This document shows, piece by piece, positions 1-11,604 of a stretch of 64,000 bases of DNA (its first letter is position 1; each line of letters begins with the position of its first letter). The stretch is taken from NCBI GenBank assembly GCA_963832945.1, contig CAWHVV010000013.1:1-64000 (forward strand). Reading direction: 5' to 3'. The position numbers and the translations under genes are program-made. The DNA comes from JAFEDN01 sp963832945. GTDB lineage: Bacteria; Pseudomonadota; Gammaproteobacteria; Coxiellales; Coxiellaceae. The notes under the pieces are model-generated. The model ran no database searches. It was not told where the DNA came from and saw nothing but the letters and a program-made list of their open reading frames with translations.

Positions 1-2837
1 CGTGACGCCGCGCCACCGATATGGAAGGTACGCATGGTTAACTGTGTACCTGGTTCACCAATGGATTGTGCTGCAATAACACCGACTGCTTCACCAATAT
101 TGACCAGATGTCCACGCGCTAAATCACGACCATAGCACAGTGCACAAATACCATAACGGGATTCACAAGTAATGGTGAACGCACTCTGACCTCGATCAAT
201 ATTGTGTTCTTCTAAGAGTTTCTGAACTCATTTTTCATCCAACAAAGTGCCCTGCCGGTAACAATTTCATTTTTGTTTTAGGATCATACACTGATCGGAC
301 AATCACACGACCTAATACACGTTCACGCAATGGCTCAACGACATCACCACCTTCAATATGCGGACGCATTATCAAGCCTTGCGTGGTTCCACAATCATCT
401 TCAGTAATCACCAATCTTGTGCAACATCGACCAAACGACGTGTTAAATAACCTGAGTTTGCTGTTTTTAATGCGGTATCGGCCAAACCTTTACGCGCACC
501 GTGGGTAGAAATAAAGTATTGCAATACGTTCAAACCTTCACGGAAATTTGCGGTAATCGGTGTTTCAATAATCGTACCGTCTGGTTTTGCCATCAAACCA
601 CGCATACCAGCTAGCTGACGAATCTGAGCAGCAGAACCTCGCGCGCCAGAATCAGCCATCATATAAATGGAGTTAAAAGATTCTTGTTTAACTTTATTAC
701 CTTTGCATCTATCACTGTTTCAGTAGAAATTTCTTCCATCATCGCTTTAGCAACTAGATCGTTGGTACGTGACCAAATATCGACACTTTATTATAACGTT
801 CACCTTGGGTCACCAAACCAGAAGCAAATTGCTGCTTCAATTTCATTAACTTCATTCTTCTGCTGCGTCAATAATCTCGACTTTTTCTTTCGGAATAACC
901 AAATCATTCATACCAATGGAAACACCAGAACGAGTTGCATAATGAAAACCGGTATACATCAATTGATCAGCAAAAATAACGGTTTCTTTTAAACCTAACT
1001 TGACGATAACAAGATTCAATAAATGTAGAAATTGCTTTTCTTAGTCATCGTTCGATTGATCAGACTGAAACGGCAAACCTTTAGGCAAAATTTCCGATAA
1101 CAATAGCACGACCAACAGTGGTTTCAACCAACGAATAATTTCTTCGATTCATCTGCTCATCACGTATTCTGTAATACGCACTTTAATTTTGGCATGTAAT
1201 ATCAACTGCATTATTTTCATAAGCACGATGCACTTCTGCGACATCAGCAAATATCATGCCTTCGCCTTTGCGCATTAACGCGTGTCACGAGTCAAGTAAT
1301 AAAGACCCAATACCACGTCTTGAGTAGGCACAATAATAGGTTCACCATTCGCAGGTGATAAAATATTATTAGTAGACATCATCAATGAACGTGCTTCTAA
1401 CTGTGCTTCAAGAGTTAAAGGAACATGCACAGCCATTTGGTCACCGTCAAAGTCGGCGTTATAAGCAGTACAAACTAACGGATGCAATTGAATGGCTTTA
1501 CCTTCAATTAACACAGGTTCAAATGCTTGAATACCTAAACGGTGCAAAGTTGGTGCACGGTTTAACAAAACTGGATGTTCACGAATCACTTCTTCTAAAA
1601 TATCCCAGACTTCTGGCTCTTCACGTTCCACCATTTTCTTAGCAGCTTTAATAGTGGTAGCTAAACCACGGCATTGTAATTTACTAAAAATAAATGGTTT
1701 AAATAATTCCAATGCCATTTTCTTCGGCAAACCACATTGATGCAAACTCAATGTAGGACCAACCACAATCACAGAACGACCAGAATAATCGACACGTTTA
1801 CCTAATAAGTTTTGACGGAAACGACCTTGTTTACCTTTGATCATATCAGCCAAGAGATTTCAACGGACGTTTATTAGAACCTGTAATAGCACGGCCACGA
1901 CGACCATTATCCAACAAGGCATCCACAGATTCTTGCAACATGCGTTTTTCATTGCGCACGATAATATCTGGCGCATTGAAATCTAATAAGCGTTTCAAAC
2001 GATTATTACGATTAATCACACGACGATATAAATCATTTAAATCAGAAGTTGCAAAACGTCCACCATCCAAAGGAACCAATGGACGTAAATCAGGTGGCAA
2101 CACAGGCAATACCGTCAAGAATCATCCATTCTGGTTTATTGCCAGAAGCTAATGAAATGCTTCCATCAATTTTAAGTCGTTTAGTAATTTTTTAATTTTG
2201 GTTTCAGAAGTGGTGTTGAGTAATTCTTCACGAATTTTTTAATTTCTTCTTCCAAATTAATTTCGCGCAATAATTCTTGAATGGCTTCTGCACCCATTAC
2301 GTGCATCAAATTCATCGCCATATTCTTCAATGCATCAAAATAAGCTTCTTCAGATAACAATTGACCTCTTTCAAGTGCGTCATGCCAGGATCAATCACAA
2401 CATAAGCTTCGAAATAAAGAATGCGTTCAATATCACGCAAAGTCATATCCAGCAATAAACCAATACGAGAAGGCAATGATTTTAAAAACCAGATATGTGC
2501 AACAGGACTTGCCAATTCAATATGTCCCATGCGTTCACGACGTACTTTGGCAAAGCGTGACTTCAACACCGCATTTTTCGCAAACAACACCACGGTGTTT
2601 CAAGCGTTTATATTTACCGCATAAACATTCATAATCTTTAATAGGTCCAAAAATTTTCGCACAGAATAAACCATCTCGTTCTGGTTTAAAGGTACGATAA
2701 TTAATGGTTTCTGGTTTTTTAACTTCACCATAAGACCAGGAACGAATTATATCAGGCGAAGCAAGACCAATACGAATAGCATCAAATTCTTCAACTGCTG
2801 ATCTTGTTGTTTAACTAGATTCAAGTAAATCTTTCAA
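1..2837 (-). CDS. rpoC: DNA-directed RNA polymerase subunit beta' (partial, N-terminal two thirds)
   Basis: This is the beta' subunit of RNA polymerase. The window edge cuts the gene at the GEPGTQLTMRTFHIGGAA stretch, near residue 930 of about 1400. The catalytic Mg-binding motif NADFDGD lies at 1440-1460. The N-terminal zinc-binding segment (YECLCGKYKRLKHRGVVCEKC-like) is readable around 2570-2640, but across frames. I chose the TTG at 2837 as start because GGGAG lies 7 bases upstream (2845-2849) and the protein then begins KDLLE, as in the family. rpoB lies immediately upstream. Several single-base indels break the frame (near 240, 670, 1850, 2120-2330, 2590 and 2810), although the protein sequence stays highly conserved. 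Sequence error is therefore likelier than gene decay. Confidence 0.95.
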
Positions 2838-2906
2838 GGTGATTCTCCCATAAATCATTGCGATTATCCAATTATGCCTACAATGATTTCATAATCATGC
2901 GCTTAA

Positions 2907-5900
2907 TTATTCGTTTTCTAAGTTCAATATTAATTCCCAATGAACGAATTTCTTTAACCAACACATTAAAGGATTCTGGCATCCTGGATTCCATTCGATG
3001 ATCACCATCCACAATGTTTTTATACATCTTGGTACGACCAGCTCACATCATCTGATTTCACAGTTAACATTTCTTGCAAGGTATAAGCAGCACCATAAGC
3101 TTCCAGTGCCCAGACTTCCATTTCCCCAAAGCGTTGACCACCAAATTGTGCTTTACCACCTAATGGTTGCTGAGTGACTAAGCTGTAAGAACCAGTTGAA
3201 CGTGCATGCATTTTGTCATCAACCAAGTGGTTGAGTTTCAACATGTACATATAACCCACTGTAACAGGTCGTTCAAACGGTTCACCTGTACGTCCATCAT
3301 ACAGATTGGTTTGACCACTTTCAGGCAGATCCTGCCAATTTCAACAATTGCTTTAATTTCTGCTTCGCTCGCACCATCAAATACCGGTGTTGCCATCGGC
3401 ACACCGCCTGCGTAGATTATCAGCCAAGCTCAAGCACTTCGTCATCGTTCAATGCTATCAAGATCAATCTTTATGTTCTTACTCACGTCATAAATCGTCT
3501 TTAAGAATTCGCGTAATTTCTTGGCAGTTGGCTGTTGCTATCCAACATTTCACCAATTTTCAAGCCCAAGCCTTTTGCTGCCCAACCTAAGATGGGTTTC
3601 CAATACTTGTCCACGTTCATACGCGAAGGCACACCTAATGGATTTAACACGATATCAACAGGTGTACCATCTTCCAAATAAGGCATATCTTCAACAGGAA
3701 CAATCGTAGAAATAACACCTTTATTTCCATGACGACCAGCCATTTTATCACCAGGTTGAACACGACGTTTAACAGCCAGATACACTTTCACAATTTTTAA
3801 AACGCCAGGTGCTAAATCATCACCTTGAGTTAATTTTTTACGTTTATCTTCTAAGCTTTTTTCGCATTCTTTACGCAGATTTTTTAATTGCTCTTGCAGC
3901 TGCTTCTAATTGTTGATTGAGCTTCTTCATCACGAAAACGAATTTCAAACCATTTTTCACGTGGCAATTCTTGCTAAATAATCTTTAGTAATTTTAGTGC
4001 CTGCTTTCAATTTTGCTGGACCGCCTTCGCGACTTTGTCCAACAATAATTTCTTCACACGCTGATAAATATCCTTCTTCACGAATACGCAATTCATCATT
4101 TAAATCTTTTTGCAGCTTTTGCAAATTCATCTTCTTCAATTTCCAGCGCACGTGCATCTTTTTCACACCTTCGCGAGTAAATACTTGCACGTCGATCACC
4201 GTACCATTCATACCTGATGGAACACGCAAAGAAGTATCTTTAACATCGGAAGCTTTTTCACCGAAAATCGCTCGCAATAGTTTTTCTTCTGGTGTTAGTT
4301 GTGTTTCACCTTTTGGTGTCACTTTACCCACCAGAATATCGCCAGCATTCACTTCCGCACCAATATAAACAATACCTGATTCATCCAGTTTGGAAATGCA
4401 CTTTCACCGACATTAGGAATATCTGCAGTAATTTCTTCTGGCCTAATTTGTATCACGCGCAATACAGGTTAATTCTTCAATATGAATAGTGGTAAAACGA
4501 TCTTCTTGCACAACTCGTTCAGAAATTAAAATAGAATCTTCAAAGTTGTAACCATTCCAAGGCATGAAGGCGACTAATAAATTTTGCCCCAAAGCCAATT
4601 CACCCATATCGGTAGAAGGGCCATCTGCTAACACATCGCCTACTTCGACTCATATCGCCTACATTCACAATGGACGTTGATTAATACAAGTATCTTGATT
4701 AGAACGGGTAATATTTAGTCAGATTATAAATATCAACACCCGTTTCTACCATGCACCTGTTTCTTCATCATCAACACGAACCACAATACGCGAAGCATCA
4801 ACTGAATCAACAACACCACCACGTTTAGCAACGACGGTCACACCTGAATCAATCGCAACAATACGTTCCATACCCGTACCAACCAAAGGTTTTTCCGGTC
4901 TAATGTCGGCACCGCTTGACGTTGCATGTTAGAACCCATCAATGCACGGTTAGCATCGTCATGTTCTAAGAAAGGAATCAATGAAGCAGCAACCGAAACG
5001 ATTTGTTGTGGCGAAACATCCATATAATTGACTTTGTCCGGCAGTTGTCAACGTAAATTCATTTTTATATCGGCACAGGAACCAAATCATCAGATAATAT
5101 GACCTTTTTCATCAACGTGGCATTTGCCTGCGCAATATATAATCGCCTTCTTCAATTGCAGAAAATAATCAACTTCATCAGTGACTTTACCATCAACTAC
5201 TTTACGATAGGGCGTTTCTAAAAAACCATATTCATTGGTTCGCGCATAAACAGCCAATGAATTAATCAAACCAATGTTTGGACCTTCAGGTGTTTCAATC
5301 GGACAAACACGACCATAATGGGTGGGATGCACGTCACGCACTTCAAATCCAGCACGTTCACGGGTTAAACCACCAGGCCCTAAGGCAGAAACACGGCGTT
5401 TATGAGTAATTTCAGAAAAAGGATTATTTTGATCCATAAATTGCGACAATTGACTGGAACCAAAAAATTCTTTAATAGCAGCAGAAACAGGTTTTGCATT
5501 GATTAAATCTTGCGGCATTAAGTTTTCGATATCAGCCAAACTCAAACGTTCTTTCACTGCACGTTCAACACGAACTAAACCAACACGGAATTGATTTTCA
5601 GTCATTTCACCAACGCTACGTACACGACGATTACCTAAATGATCGATATCATCGACTTCACCTTGACCATCACGAATATCAATCAAACTTTTAATACAGC
5701 AACAATATCTTCTTTTGACAACACACCTGGACCTGTCAATTCTTCTCGGCCAACACGACGATTAAATTTCATTCGTCCAACGGCAGATAAATCATAACGT
5801 TCGATCGAGAAAAATAAATTTTTAAATAAGGCTTCAGCAGCATCTTTTGTTGGTGGCTCGCCAGGACGCATCATGCGATAAATTTCAACCAATGCTTCTA

Positions 5901-7034
5901 ATTGATTCGTTGTTGGATCAATTCGTAAGGTATCTGAAATATAAGGGCCACGATTCAATATCATTGATATAAAGCGTTTTAATTGTTTAATACCTGCTTT
6001 TTTCAACTGATTCAATAAATCTGCAGTAATTTCTGCATTAGCTTCGCAATAATTTCACCAGTTTCTTGATCAATAACTGCTTTGCGCTAATCCTTTTCCA
6101 ATAACATAATCAGCAGGCACTTCCAATTCTGTTAATCCTGCTTTTTCCATTTGACGAATATGACGCGCTGTGATACGACGGCCTTTTTCAACAATGACTT
6201 CGCCTTTTTTGTCTTTAATATCGAATGAAGCAATTTCACCACGCAAACGCTCAGGAACTAAATCTAAAATAATTTTGTCATTCTGTAAATGAAAAACATT
6301 AGTTTCAAAAAAAATCGCAAAATTTCTTCGGTATTATAACCCAACGCACGCAATAAAATGTAGCAGGCAATTTACGACGACGATCGATACGCACAAAAAT
6401 ACAATCTTTTGGATCAAATTCAAAATCAAACCATGAACCACGATAAGGAATAATGCGAGCAGAAAATAATAATTTACCAGAAGAATGGGTTTTACCTTTA
6501 TCATGTTCGAAAAATACACCAGGAGAACGATGTAATTGAGAAACAACAACTCGTTCGGTGCCATTGATAACAAAGGTGCCAGTTTCAGTCATCAAAGGAA
6601 TTTCCCCATGTAAACTTCTTGTTCTTTAATATCTTTAATAACTGGATTTTCTGAGAGATTTTTCTTTATCAAATACCACTAAACGCATTTTCACGCGCAA
6701 AGGCGCAGCAAAGGTAGCGCCACGTAAACTACATTCTTTAACATCAAATATGGGTTCGCCCAAGTGAGTAACTCACATATTCAATTTGTGCATGTCCTGA
6801 ATAACTGGTAATAGGAAATACACTTTTAAAAGCAGCATGCAACCCCACTTCCTTCCGTTTATCAGCAGGTACATCTGCTTGCAAAAACTGCTCATAAGAA
6901 TCCACTTGCATGGCCAGCAGATAAGGAACGTCCAGTACTTCTTCTTTTCCTTTACCAAGTCTGAGTCTAATGCGTTTTTTTTCAGTATTTGACTTTACGG
7001 TATAAAGATTTTCAGTTTTGTGCTTTACAGCCAT
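2907..7034 (-). CDS. rpoB: DNA-directed RNA polymerase subunit beta
   Basis: This is the beta subunit of RNA polymerase. The N-terminus MAVKHKTENLYTVKS starts at 7034. The rifampicin-binding cluster (SSQLSQFMDQNN... to SALGPGG) lies at 5372-5455 and keeps the D, S, H, R and S residues of a normally sensitive enzyme. The C-terminus GINIELENE is recovered after one indel, giving a stop at 2907-2909. About ten single-base frame breaks are scattered along the gene, yet every piece aligns in order with the family. rplL ends 109 bases upstream, and rpoC follows about 70 bases downstream. The 7035-7143 gap has a weak CCTC/GAGG hairpin that could be the usual rplL-rpoB processing or attenuation site. 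I could not confirm that. Confidence 0.95.
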
Positions 7035-7143
7035 GAAATACCTCGTATAATTTTTAAAGGCAACAAAGGCAAATATGAAAAATCCCCCACACCTCCCTTT
7101 TCAAATGGCGAGGTTCGAGAGGACTTTCCTAGCATCAATAAAA

Positions 7144-7520
7144 TTACTTAACTTCAACAGTTGCGCCAGCTTCAACCAGTTTCTTCTTAATGCTCTCAGC
7201 TTCATCTTTAGAAATGCCTTCTTTAACAGTGGCTGGAACAGCTTCCACCAGATCTTTCGCTTCTTTCAAGCCAAGCCTGTGATTTCGCGAATCACTTTAA
7301 TCACGCCAATTTTGTTCGCGCCAAAGCTTGTCATCACCACGTTAAATTCGGTTTTTTCTTCAACCGCAGCAGCTTCACCAGCGCCAGCGGCGGGCGCAGC
7401 CATCACTGCGGCAGCAGCTGAAACACCGAATTTTTCTTCCATGGCTTTGACTAAATCAACAACGTCCATGACGCTCATTTTCGAAATTGCTTCTAAAATA
7501 TCTTGTTTGGTAACGGCCAT
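7144..7520 (-). CDS. rplL: 50S ribosomal protein L7/L12
   Basis: This is the stalk protein of the large ribosomal subunit, present as dimers bound to L10, which recruits translation GTPases. The start at 7520 gives MAVTKQDILEAISKMSVMD, followed by the Ala/Gly-rich hinge (AAAAVMAAPAAGAG) and the C-terminal domain (EKTEFNVVMTSFGANKIGVIK). A one-base indel near 7275 moves the last third into another frame. That part still reads GLKEAKDLVEA...ATVEVK and stops at 7144-7146, so the full length of about 125 residues matches the family. rplJ lies 48 bases upstream, and rpoB is next downstream. Confidence 0.95.
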
Positions 7521-7568
7521 TTTTTTCTCCTCAATTCAAATTATTGTTAAACATAATTTCCGCTGCAT

Positions 7569-8100
7569 TTATGCAGCTACACGTTTTTTGTCGGCACCGC
7601 TGACACGGCTCTCACGAGCTGAGCATAGGTTTCCGCTAAAGTCCGCGCCAATTTGACGACTGGTCCTTTCATGACCATCATCAATTGTGCGAGGGCTTCA
7701 TCGCGTGAAGGCATGCTGGCGACAGCTTTTAATTGATCCGCGCCTAGCAATCGGCCTTCCAGTACCAAAGCCTGTAACCACAAAATTTGCATTGTCTTTG
7801 GCAAAGTCACGCGCCATACGTGCGGCAGCAGCCGGTTCATCCTGAGAAAATACCAAGATCAAAGGACCGACTAATGCATTTTGGAGACATTCAAAACGAG
7901 TCCTTCAATGCTCTGCGCGCTAAGGTATTGCGGTATAACTCTTACTACAGCACCCGATTTGCGCGCATTACTGCGCAATTTAGTCATCTGCTCCAACGGT
8001 TAATCCGCGATATTCAGCAGCAATCACAGACACCGAACGGGAAGCAACTTCTGCCAGTTCTGCGACAATCGCTTTTTTATCGTCAATCTTAATGTCACAT
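7569..8100 (-). CDS. rplJ: 50S ribosomal protein L10
   Basis: L10 anchors the L7/L12 stalk to the ribosome and autoregulates this operon by binding its own leader RNA. The middle (LVLEGRLLGADQLKAVASMPSRDEALAQLMMVMKGPV) is clear. The N-terminus (KIDDKKAIVAELAEVASRSVSVIAAEYRGLTVEQM) and the C-terminus (ending KKRVAA) are in other frames because of three or four indels. The start is ATG 8100 or the overlapping GTG at 8098. An AGAGG sequence lies just upstream. The indel next to the start prevents a firm choice. The gene lies between the long leader region and rplL. Confidence 0.9.
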
Positions 8101-8302
8101 TGACCTCTTCATTTGTTGTCCCAGTTATCACTCAGAAAATCTTGCGATTTTCCACCCTTGAGGTGGCCGTCTCGCTTCTATTCAAGCCGGCAACACCGTC
8201 TGCGTAGGAATATTAAGCTTATTAATCTAAGCCACCTACGGTCTTCGACGGCGGAGTTTGACAAGTACCAAGCTCTACCGTGAATTCATTTACAGGAATG
8301 TC
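8101..8302 (-). promoter_or_regulatory. rplJ leader region (probable L10 leader RNA and promoter)
   Basis: About 200 bases without a gene separate rplA from rplJ, whereas the neighbouring genes are nearly contiguous. On the minus strand the segment has CTACGCAGACGGTGTTGCC, a GGTGGC/GCCACC pairing, and a late GAAAATCGCAAGATTTTC hairpin. In gammaproteobacteria this position carries the rplJL promoter and an RNA fold bound by the L10-L12 complex, which represses translation. The assignment rests on position and these pairings, not on a covariance search. Confidence 0.6.
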
Positions 8303-8996
8303 TTATTCTCCTAACAAACTGCCGACATCAACCACAATCCGGGCCCATGGTGGATGAAATCGTAATTTTTTTGAAATAAACACCTTTAGCAGTGGTCGGT
8401 TTTGATTTCATTAAACCACCGATTAAGGCTTTGATATTTTCTGCTAATGCTTTGGCTTCAAAGCCTGCGTTACCCACAGTGCAATGCACGATACCATTTT
8501 TATCATTGCGATATTGTACTTGACCGCTCTTGGCGTTTTTCACCGCATCTGCAACATCGGCGGTCACGGTGCCCACTTTAGGATTCGGCATTAAACCACG
8601 AGGACCTAAAATTTGGCCTAATGTTCCCACAATTCGCATGCTATCTGGCGTTGCAATCAGTACATCGAAAGCAAATTCGCCGCCTTTAATGGTTTCCGCT
8701 AGGTCTTCAAATCCTACCATATCTGCTCCGGCGGCTTCGCGCTGCTGCAGCTTTATCACCCTGAGCAAATACAGCAACCCGAACTTGACGGCCTGTGCCG
8801 TGAGGCAATACGACTGCGCCGCGCACGCCTTGATCCGATTTACGGGAATCAATACCTAAATTAATGGCAATGTCCACGCTTTCAACAAATTTGGCGGTGG
8901 CGAATTCTTTGATGAGCGTACAGCTTCCTGAACTGGATAAACTTTTCCAGGAGTAATTTTGGCCATAATGGCTTGTTTTCTTTTTGAGAGTTTCAT
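8303..8996 (-). CDS. rplA: 50S ribosomal protein L1
   Basis: L1 forms the mobile L1 stalk at the ribosomal E site and can repress the rplK-rplA message. The start ATG 8996 gives MKLSKRKQAIMAKITPGK. The core reads GADMVGFEDLAETIKGGEFAFD and ILGPRGLMPNPKVGTV. The end reads KKITISSTMGPG(L)VVDVGSLLGE, with the stop at 8303-8305. The ATG shares one base with the rplK stop (TAATG), so the two are translationally coupled. Indels near 8340, 8750, 8850 and 8925 break the frame, but the order of segments and the total length (about 230 residues) are normal. Confidence 0.95.
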
Positions 8997-9433
8997 TATT
9001 CTACCCCCTCTACTTCAATACCCATGCTGCGGGCAGTGCCGGCAATAGTCCGTACGGCTGCTTTAAAGATCACTAGCGGTTAGATCAGGTTGTTTCATTT
9101 TCGCAATTTCTTCCAGTTGCGCCCGCGTAATTTTACCCACTTTATCTTTATTCGGCACAGCAGCTGCCCTTTTCCAGTTTGAGCGCTTTCCGCAACAGAA
9201 CAGAAGCCGGCGGCGTTTTAGTCACGAAAGTAAAACTGCGATCAGCATAGACAGTAATGACGACTGGAATCGGCAAGCCTTTTTCCATATTCTTGTGTGG
9301 CGGCATTGAAGCCTTTACAAAATTCCATAATATTAACGCCATGTTGACCTAATGCAGGACCAACCGGCGGACTTGGATTGGCTTCCTGCGCTTTAACTTG
9401 CAGTTTAATATAGGCAGTTATTTTTTTTGCCAT
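8996..9433 (-). CDS. rplK: 50S ribosomal protein L11
   Basis: L11 is part of the GTPase-associated centre of the large subunit. The start at 9433 gives MAKKITAYIKLQVKAQEANP with the PVGPALGQHGVNIMEFCKGFNA motif. The middle (VITVYADRSFTFVTKTPPASVLLRKA) is in a second frame, and the end (ARSMGIEVEGVE, stop 8996-8998) is in a third. At least two single-base indels (near 9285 and 9160) explain this. The length of about 143 residues is standard. nusG lies 61 bases upstream, and rplA overlaps the stop by one base. Confidence 0.95.
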
Positions 9434-9494
9434 TTTTATTTCCTCATATGGGTTTTAACGCTAACTAAACAATAGCTCCCCGTTCTAAAAAGTT

Positions 9495-10040
9495 TTATGC
9501 TTTTTCTACCTGACCGAACTCCAGTTCAACACGGTGGTTCGGCCAAAAATAGAGACAGCAACGCCTAAACGGCTTTTTTCGTAATTGACATCTTCGACGA
9601 CGCCATTGAAATCAGCAAAGGGACCTTCCGTAACACGAACCACTTCTCCGGGTTCAAACAATACTTTCGGTTTGGGCTTGGATTCGCCTTCTTCGACTCG
9701 CCGTAAAATGGAAGCAGCTTCTTGATCACTGATCGGCGCAGGGCGATCAGCTGTGCCACCAATAAATCCCAACACTCTTGGCACGCTTTTAACCATATGC
9801 CAGGTTTTTTCATCCATTTCCATTTGTACTAAAACATAGCCAGGAAAAAATTTACGCTCACTTTTCCGTTTTTGGCCACCGCGCATTTCGACCACTTCTT
9901 CAGTAGGAACAATAATTTCCCCAAAGCAGGCTTCTACGCCATGCATTTTAATACGTTGACGTCAGCGCATTCACGACATAATTTTCAAAACCGGAATACA
10001 CGTGAACGACATACCATCGTTTGGTGCGCTCTGTTGTCAT
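9495..10040 (-). CDS. nusG: transcription termination/antitermination protein NusG
   Basis: NusG binds RNA polymerase through its N-terminal domain and Rho or ribosomal S10 through its KOW domain. I start the gene at ATG 10040 (MTTERTKRWYVVHVYSGFEN), because the readable core beginning at 9946 lacks the conserved WYVVHVYSG segment. One extra base near 9960 causes the shift. The NGN core has KFFPGYVLVQMEMD and the VKSVPRVLGFIGG segment. The KOW part has EPGEVVRVTEGPFADFNG. A second indel near 9540 shifts the end, which otherwise reads FGQVEKA. It lies in the usual place between secE and rplK. Confidence 0.95.
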
Positions 10041-10047
10041 CTTTATC

Positions 10048-10457
10048 TTAACCTCGTTGGCCAGTCACCAAGCTCACGGCCCAAAAGAATAATGAATCTA
10101 AACCCCATAAAAACAGCGCAGTAACAACCACCATCGCCATCACCACCAGAGTGGTTTGAATGGTTTCTTGCCTGGTCGGCCAAACTACTTTTCGTAATTC
10201 TACCCGTGCCGCTTTTATAAATGCCCATGCTTTCTGCCCTTGGGTAGTCCACAAGGCAATAGCGACCAAAACCGCTAACCATACGATACCTATGGCCGTA
10301 CGTATAGCCCATGGTATTTGTGCAAAATAATAATTCGCCACAACACCAGCAATCAGTAACACTAAAATGAGTACCCATTTCAGACGATCAAAGCCAGCCG
10401 CCGGACTGCTGCGCCGGAGTTTTGTATAACGTTAACTTTTCCTTTCATCTCTTTCAT
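10048..10457 (-). CDS. secE: preprotein translocase subunit SecE
   Basis: SecE stabilises SecY in the inner-membrane protein channel. Three hydrophobic segments are visible: LILVLLIAGVVANYYF, then the region around IGIVWLAVLVAIALW, and finally VVMAMVVVTALFLWGLDSLF. The conserved cytoplasmic segment ARVELRKVVWPTRQET precedes the last helix. This is the three-helix gammaproteobacterial form. The start is ATG 10457 or 10448 (MKEMKGKVNVIQNSGAA). A one-base indel near 10400 separates this start from the rest. nusG begins 7 bases downstream, and tRNA-Trp lies 14 bases upstream. Confidence 0.9.
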
Positions 10458-10471
10458 ACTCACATAATGTC

Positions 10472-10547
10472 TGGCAGGCCAGGAGGGAATCGAACCCCCA
10501 ACCTGCGGTTTTGGAGACCGCCGCTCTGCCAATTGAGCTACTGACCT
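10472..10547 (-). tRNA. tRNA-Trp (CCA anticodon)
   Basis: A full 76-base cloverleaf starting AGGTCAGTAGC, with anticodon loop CTCCAAA, T-loop GGTTCGATTC and an encoded 3' CCA. It lies just upstream of secE, as is common in gammaproteobacteria, and only 12 bases from tRNA-Thr. Confidence 0.95.
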
Positions 10548-10559
10548 ACGTTTATTTCC

Positions 10560-10635
<76 letters not shown>

Positions 10636-10674
10636 ATACTGCCGTGGGAGATCAACCCATACCAATTTCCCATT

Positions 10675-10748
10675 TGAAGCGGGTGATGGGAATCGAACCC
10701 ACGCTATCAGCTTGGAAGGCTGAAGTTCTACCATTGAACTACACCCGC
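10675..10748 (-). tRNA. tRNA-Gly (TCC anticodon)
   Basis: A 74-base cloverleaf starting GCGGGTGTAGTTC, with anticodon loop CTTCCAA and T-loop GGTTCGATTC. The 3' end reads TTCA rather than NCCA. Either CCA is added enzymatically or one base is wrong. Confidence 0.93.
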
Positions 10749-10768
10749 GAAAAAATCATGCACAATTC

Positions 10769-10850
10769 TGGAGGGGGAAGGATTCGAACCTTCGAAGGCA
10801 GAGCCGTCAGATTTACAGTCTGATCCCTTTGACCGCTCGGGAACCCCTCC
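10769..10850 (-). tRNA. tRNA-Tyr (GTA anticodon)
   Basis: A class II tRNA with a long variable arm. It starts GGAGGGGTTCCCGAGC, has anticodon loop CTGTAAA and T-loop GGTTCGAATC. The 3' end is followed by AGAA, so CCA is not encoded. It is first in the Tyr-Gly-Thr-Trp tRNA run. Confidence 0.95.
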
Positions 10851-10893
10851 ACGAAATCAAGCCGGATATTGTGATCTATTTCACTATCCCCTG

Positions 10894-11574
10894 TCAACTA
10901 TTGAGTTTAAAGTAACTAATTTGATGAGTGAGTAAGCTATTTGGCTTTGTTAACGCCAGGGCTCCTGCGTATTCCGGGGCGGGCTCCAGATTCATGACCA
11001 CCTCTGGATCGCTCTCCGACATCGTCTGCGATAATCCGGCGAGTCCCCGCCCCTGGGCTTTCAGGTAAGCTTCCTTGCGTGTCCACAGGCGGTAGAAAGC
11101 AGTCAGTTGTTGGTCAGGCGGTAACTCCACAAAGGCTTGCTGTTCCCTTGGTGTAAAAAAACGACTCACCAATGGCCGTATTTCCAACTCTGGATCCATC
11201 CATTCGATATCGATGCCTACTTCCTGGTCAAAAGTCACTGCATATAATGCCAGATCCCGAGAATGCGAGACGTTAAATTGTAATCTCTGAAGAGTGTTAT
11301 TGAGATAAAGCTTCCCGTGCGGGCCTTCACGAAAACCGATGAGGATGGGGTCGATGTGTAAATAATGAGCCAGAATCTGACGTAAAAATACCCTCGCCTG
11401 GCAAAAGCGACGACGATGCTTCTCGCGGAGAAAACGCTGGGAGCGCTGCAATTCTTCACTCGAAAGTATTTCCACGGGAAAACCCGCGCCCTCTTCCAGC
11501 AACCCACGCCAGACATGGACCTCACCGCTGACTATGCTGATGATTTTGGGAGGTGTAATCCAGAGACTGTTCAT
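10894..11574 (-). CDS. 4'-phosphopantetheinyl transferase, Sfp/Gsp type
   Basis: A cytoplasmic enzyme that moves the phosphopantetheine arm of CoA onto carrier-protein serines. The two family signatures are present: VGIDIEW (about residues 117-123, Mg-binding acidic residues) and LWTRKEAYLKAQGRGL (about 163-178, the WxxKEA motif). At 226 residues it matches the Sfp group rather than the short AcpS group. The substrate cannot be read from context: no polyketide or peptide synthetase lies in the window, so it may serve fatty-acid carrier proteins. The gene is divergent from the LD-carboxypeptidase, with only 30 bases between the two starts. Confidence 0.88.
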   Translation of the reverse strand: MNSLWITPPKIISIVSGEVHVWRGLLEEGAGFPVEILSSEELQRSQRFLREKHRRRFCQARVFLRQILAHYLHIDPILIGFREGPHGKLYLNNTLQRLQFNVSHSRDLALYAVTFDQEVGIDIEWMDPELEIRPLVSRFFTPREQQAFVELPPDQQLTAFYRLWTRKEAYLKAQGRGLAGLSQTMSESDPEVVMNLEPAPEYAGALALTKPNSLLTHQISYFKLNS

Positions 11575-11604
11575 AACGCTGGTTTTTAATTAATATAGGC
11601 ACTT

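Noticed and set aside
684..992. Plus-strand open frame of 102 codons opposite rpoC
   Set aside because: It is a mirror of rpoC coding sequence; the minus strand carries conserved polymerase segments.
10043..10378. Open frame of 111 codons overlapping secE in another frame
   Set aside because: secE reads in the neighbouring frame with all three helices and the conserved WPTRQE segment.
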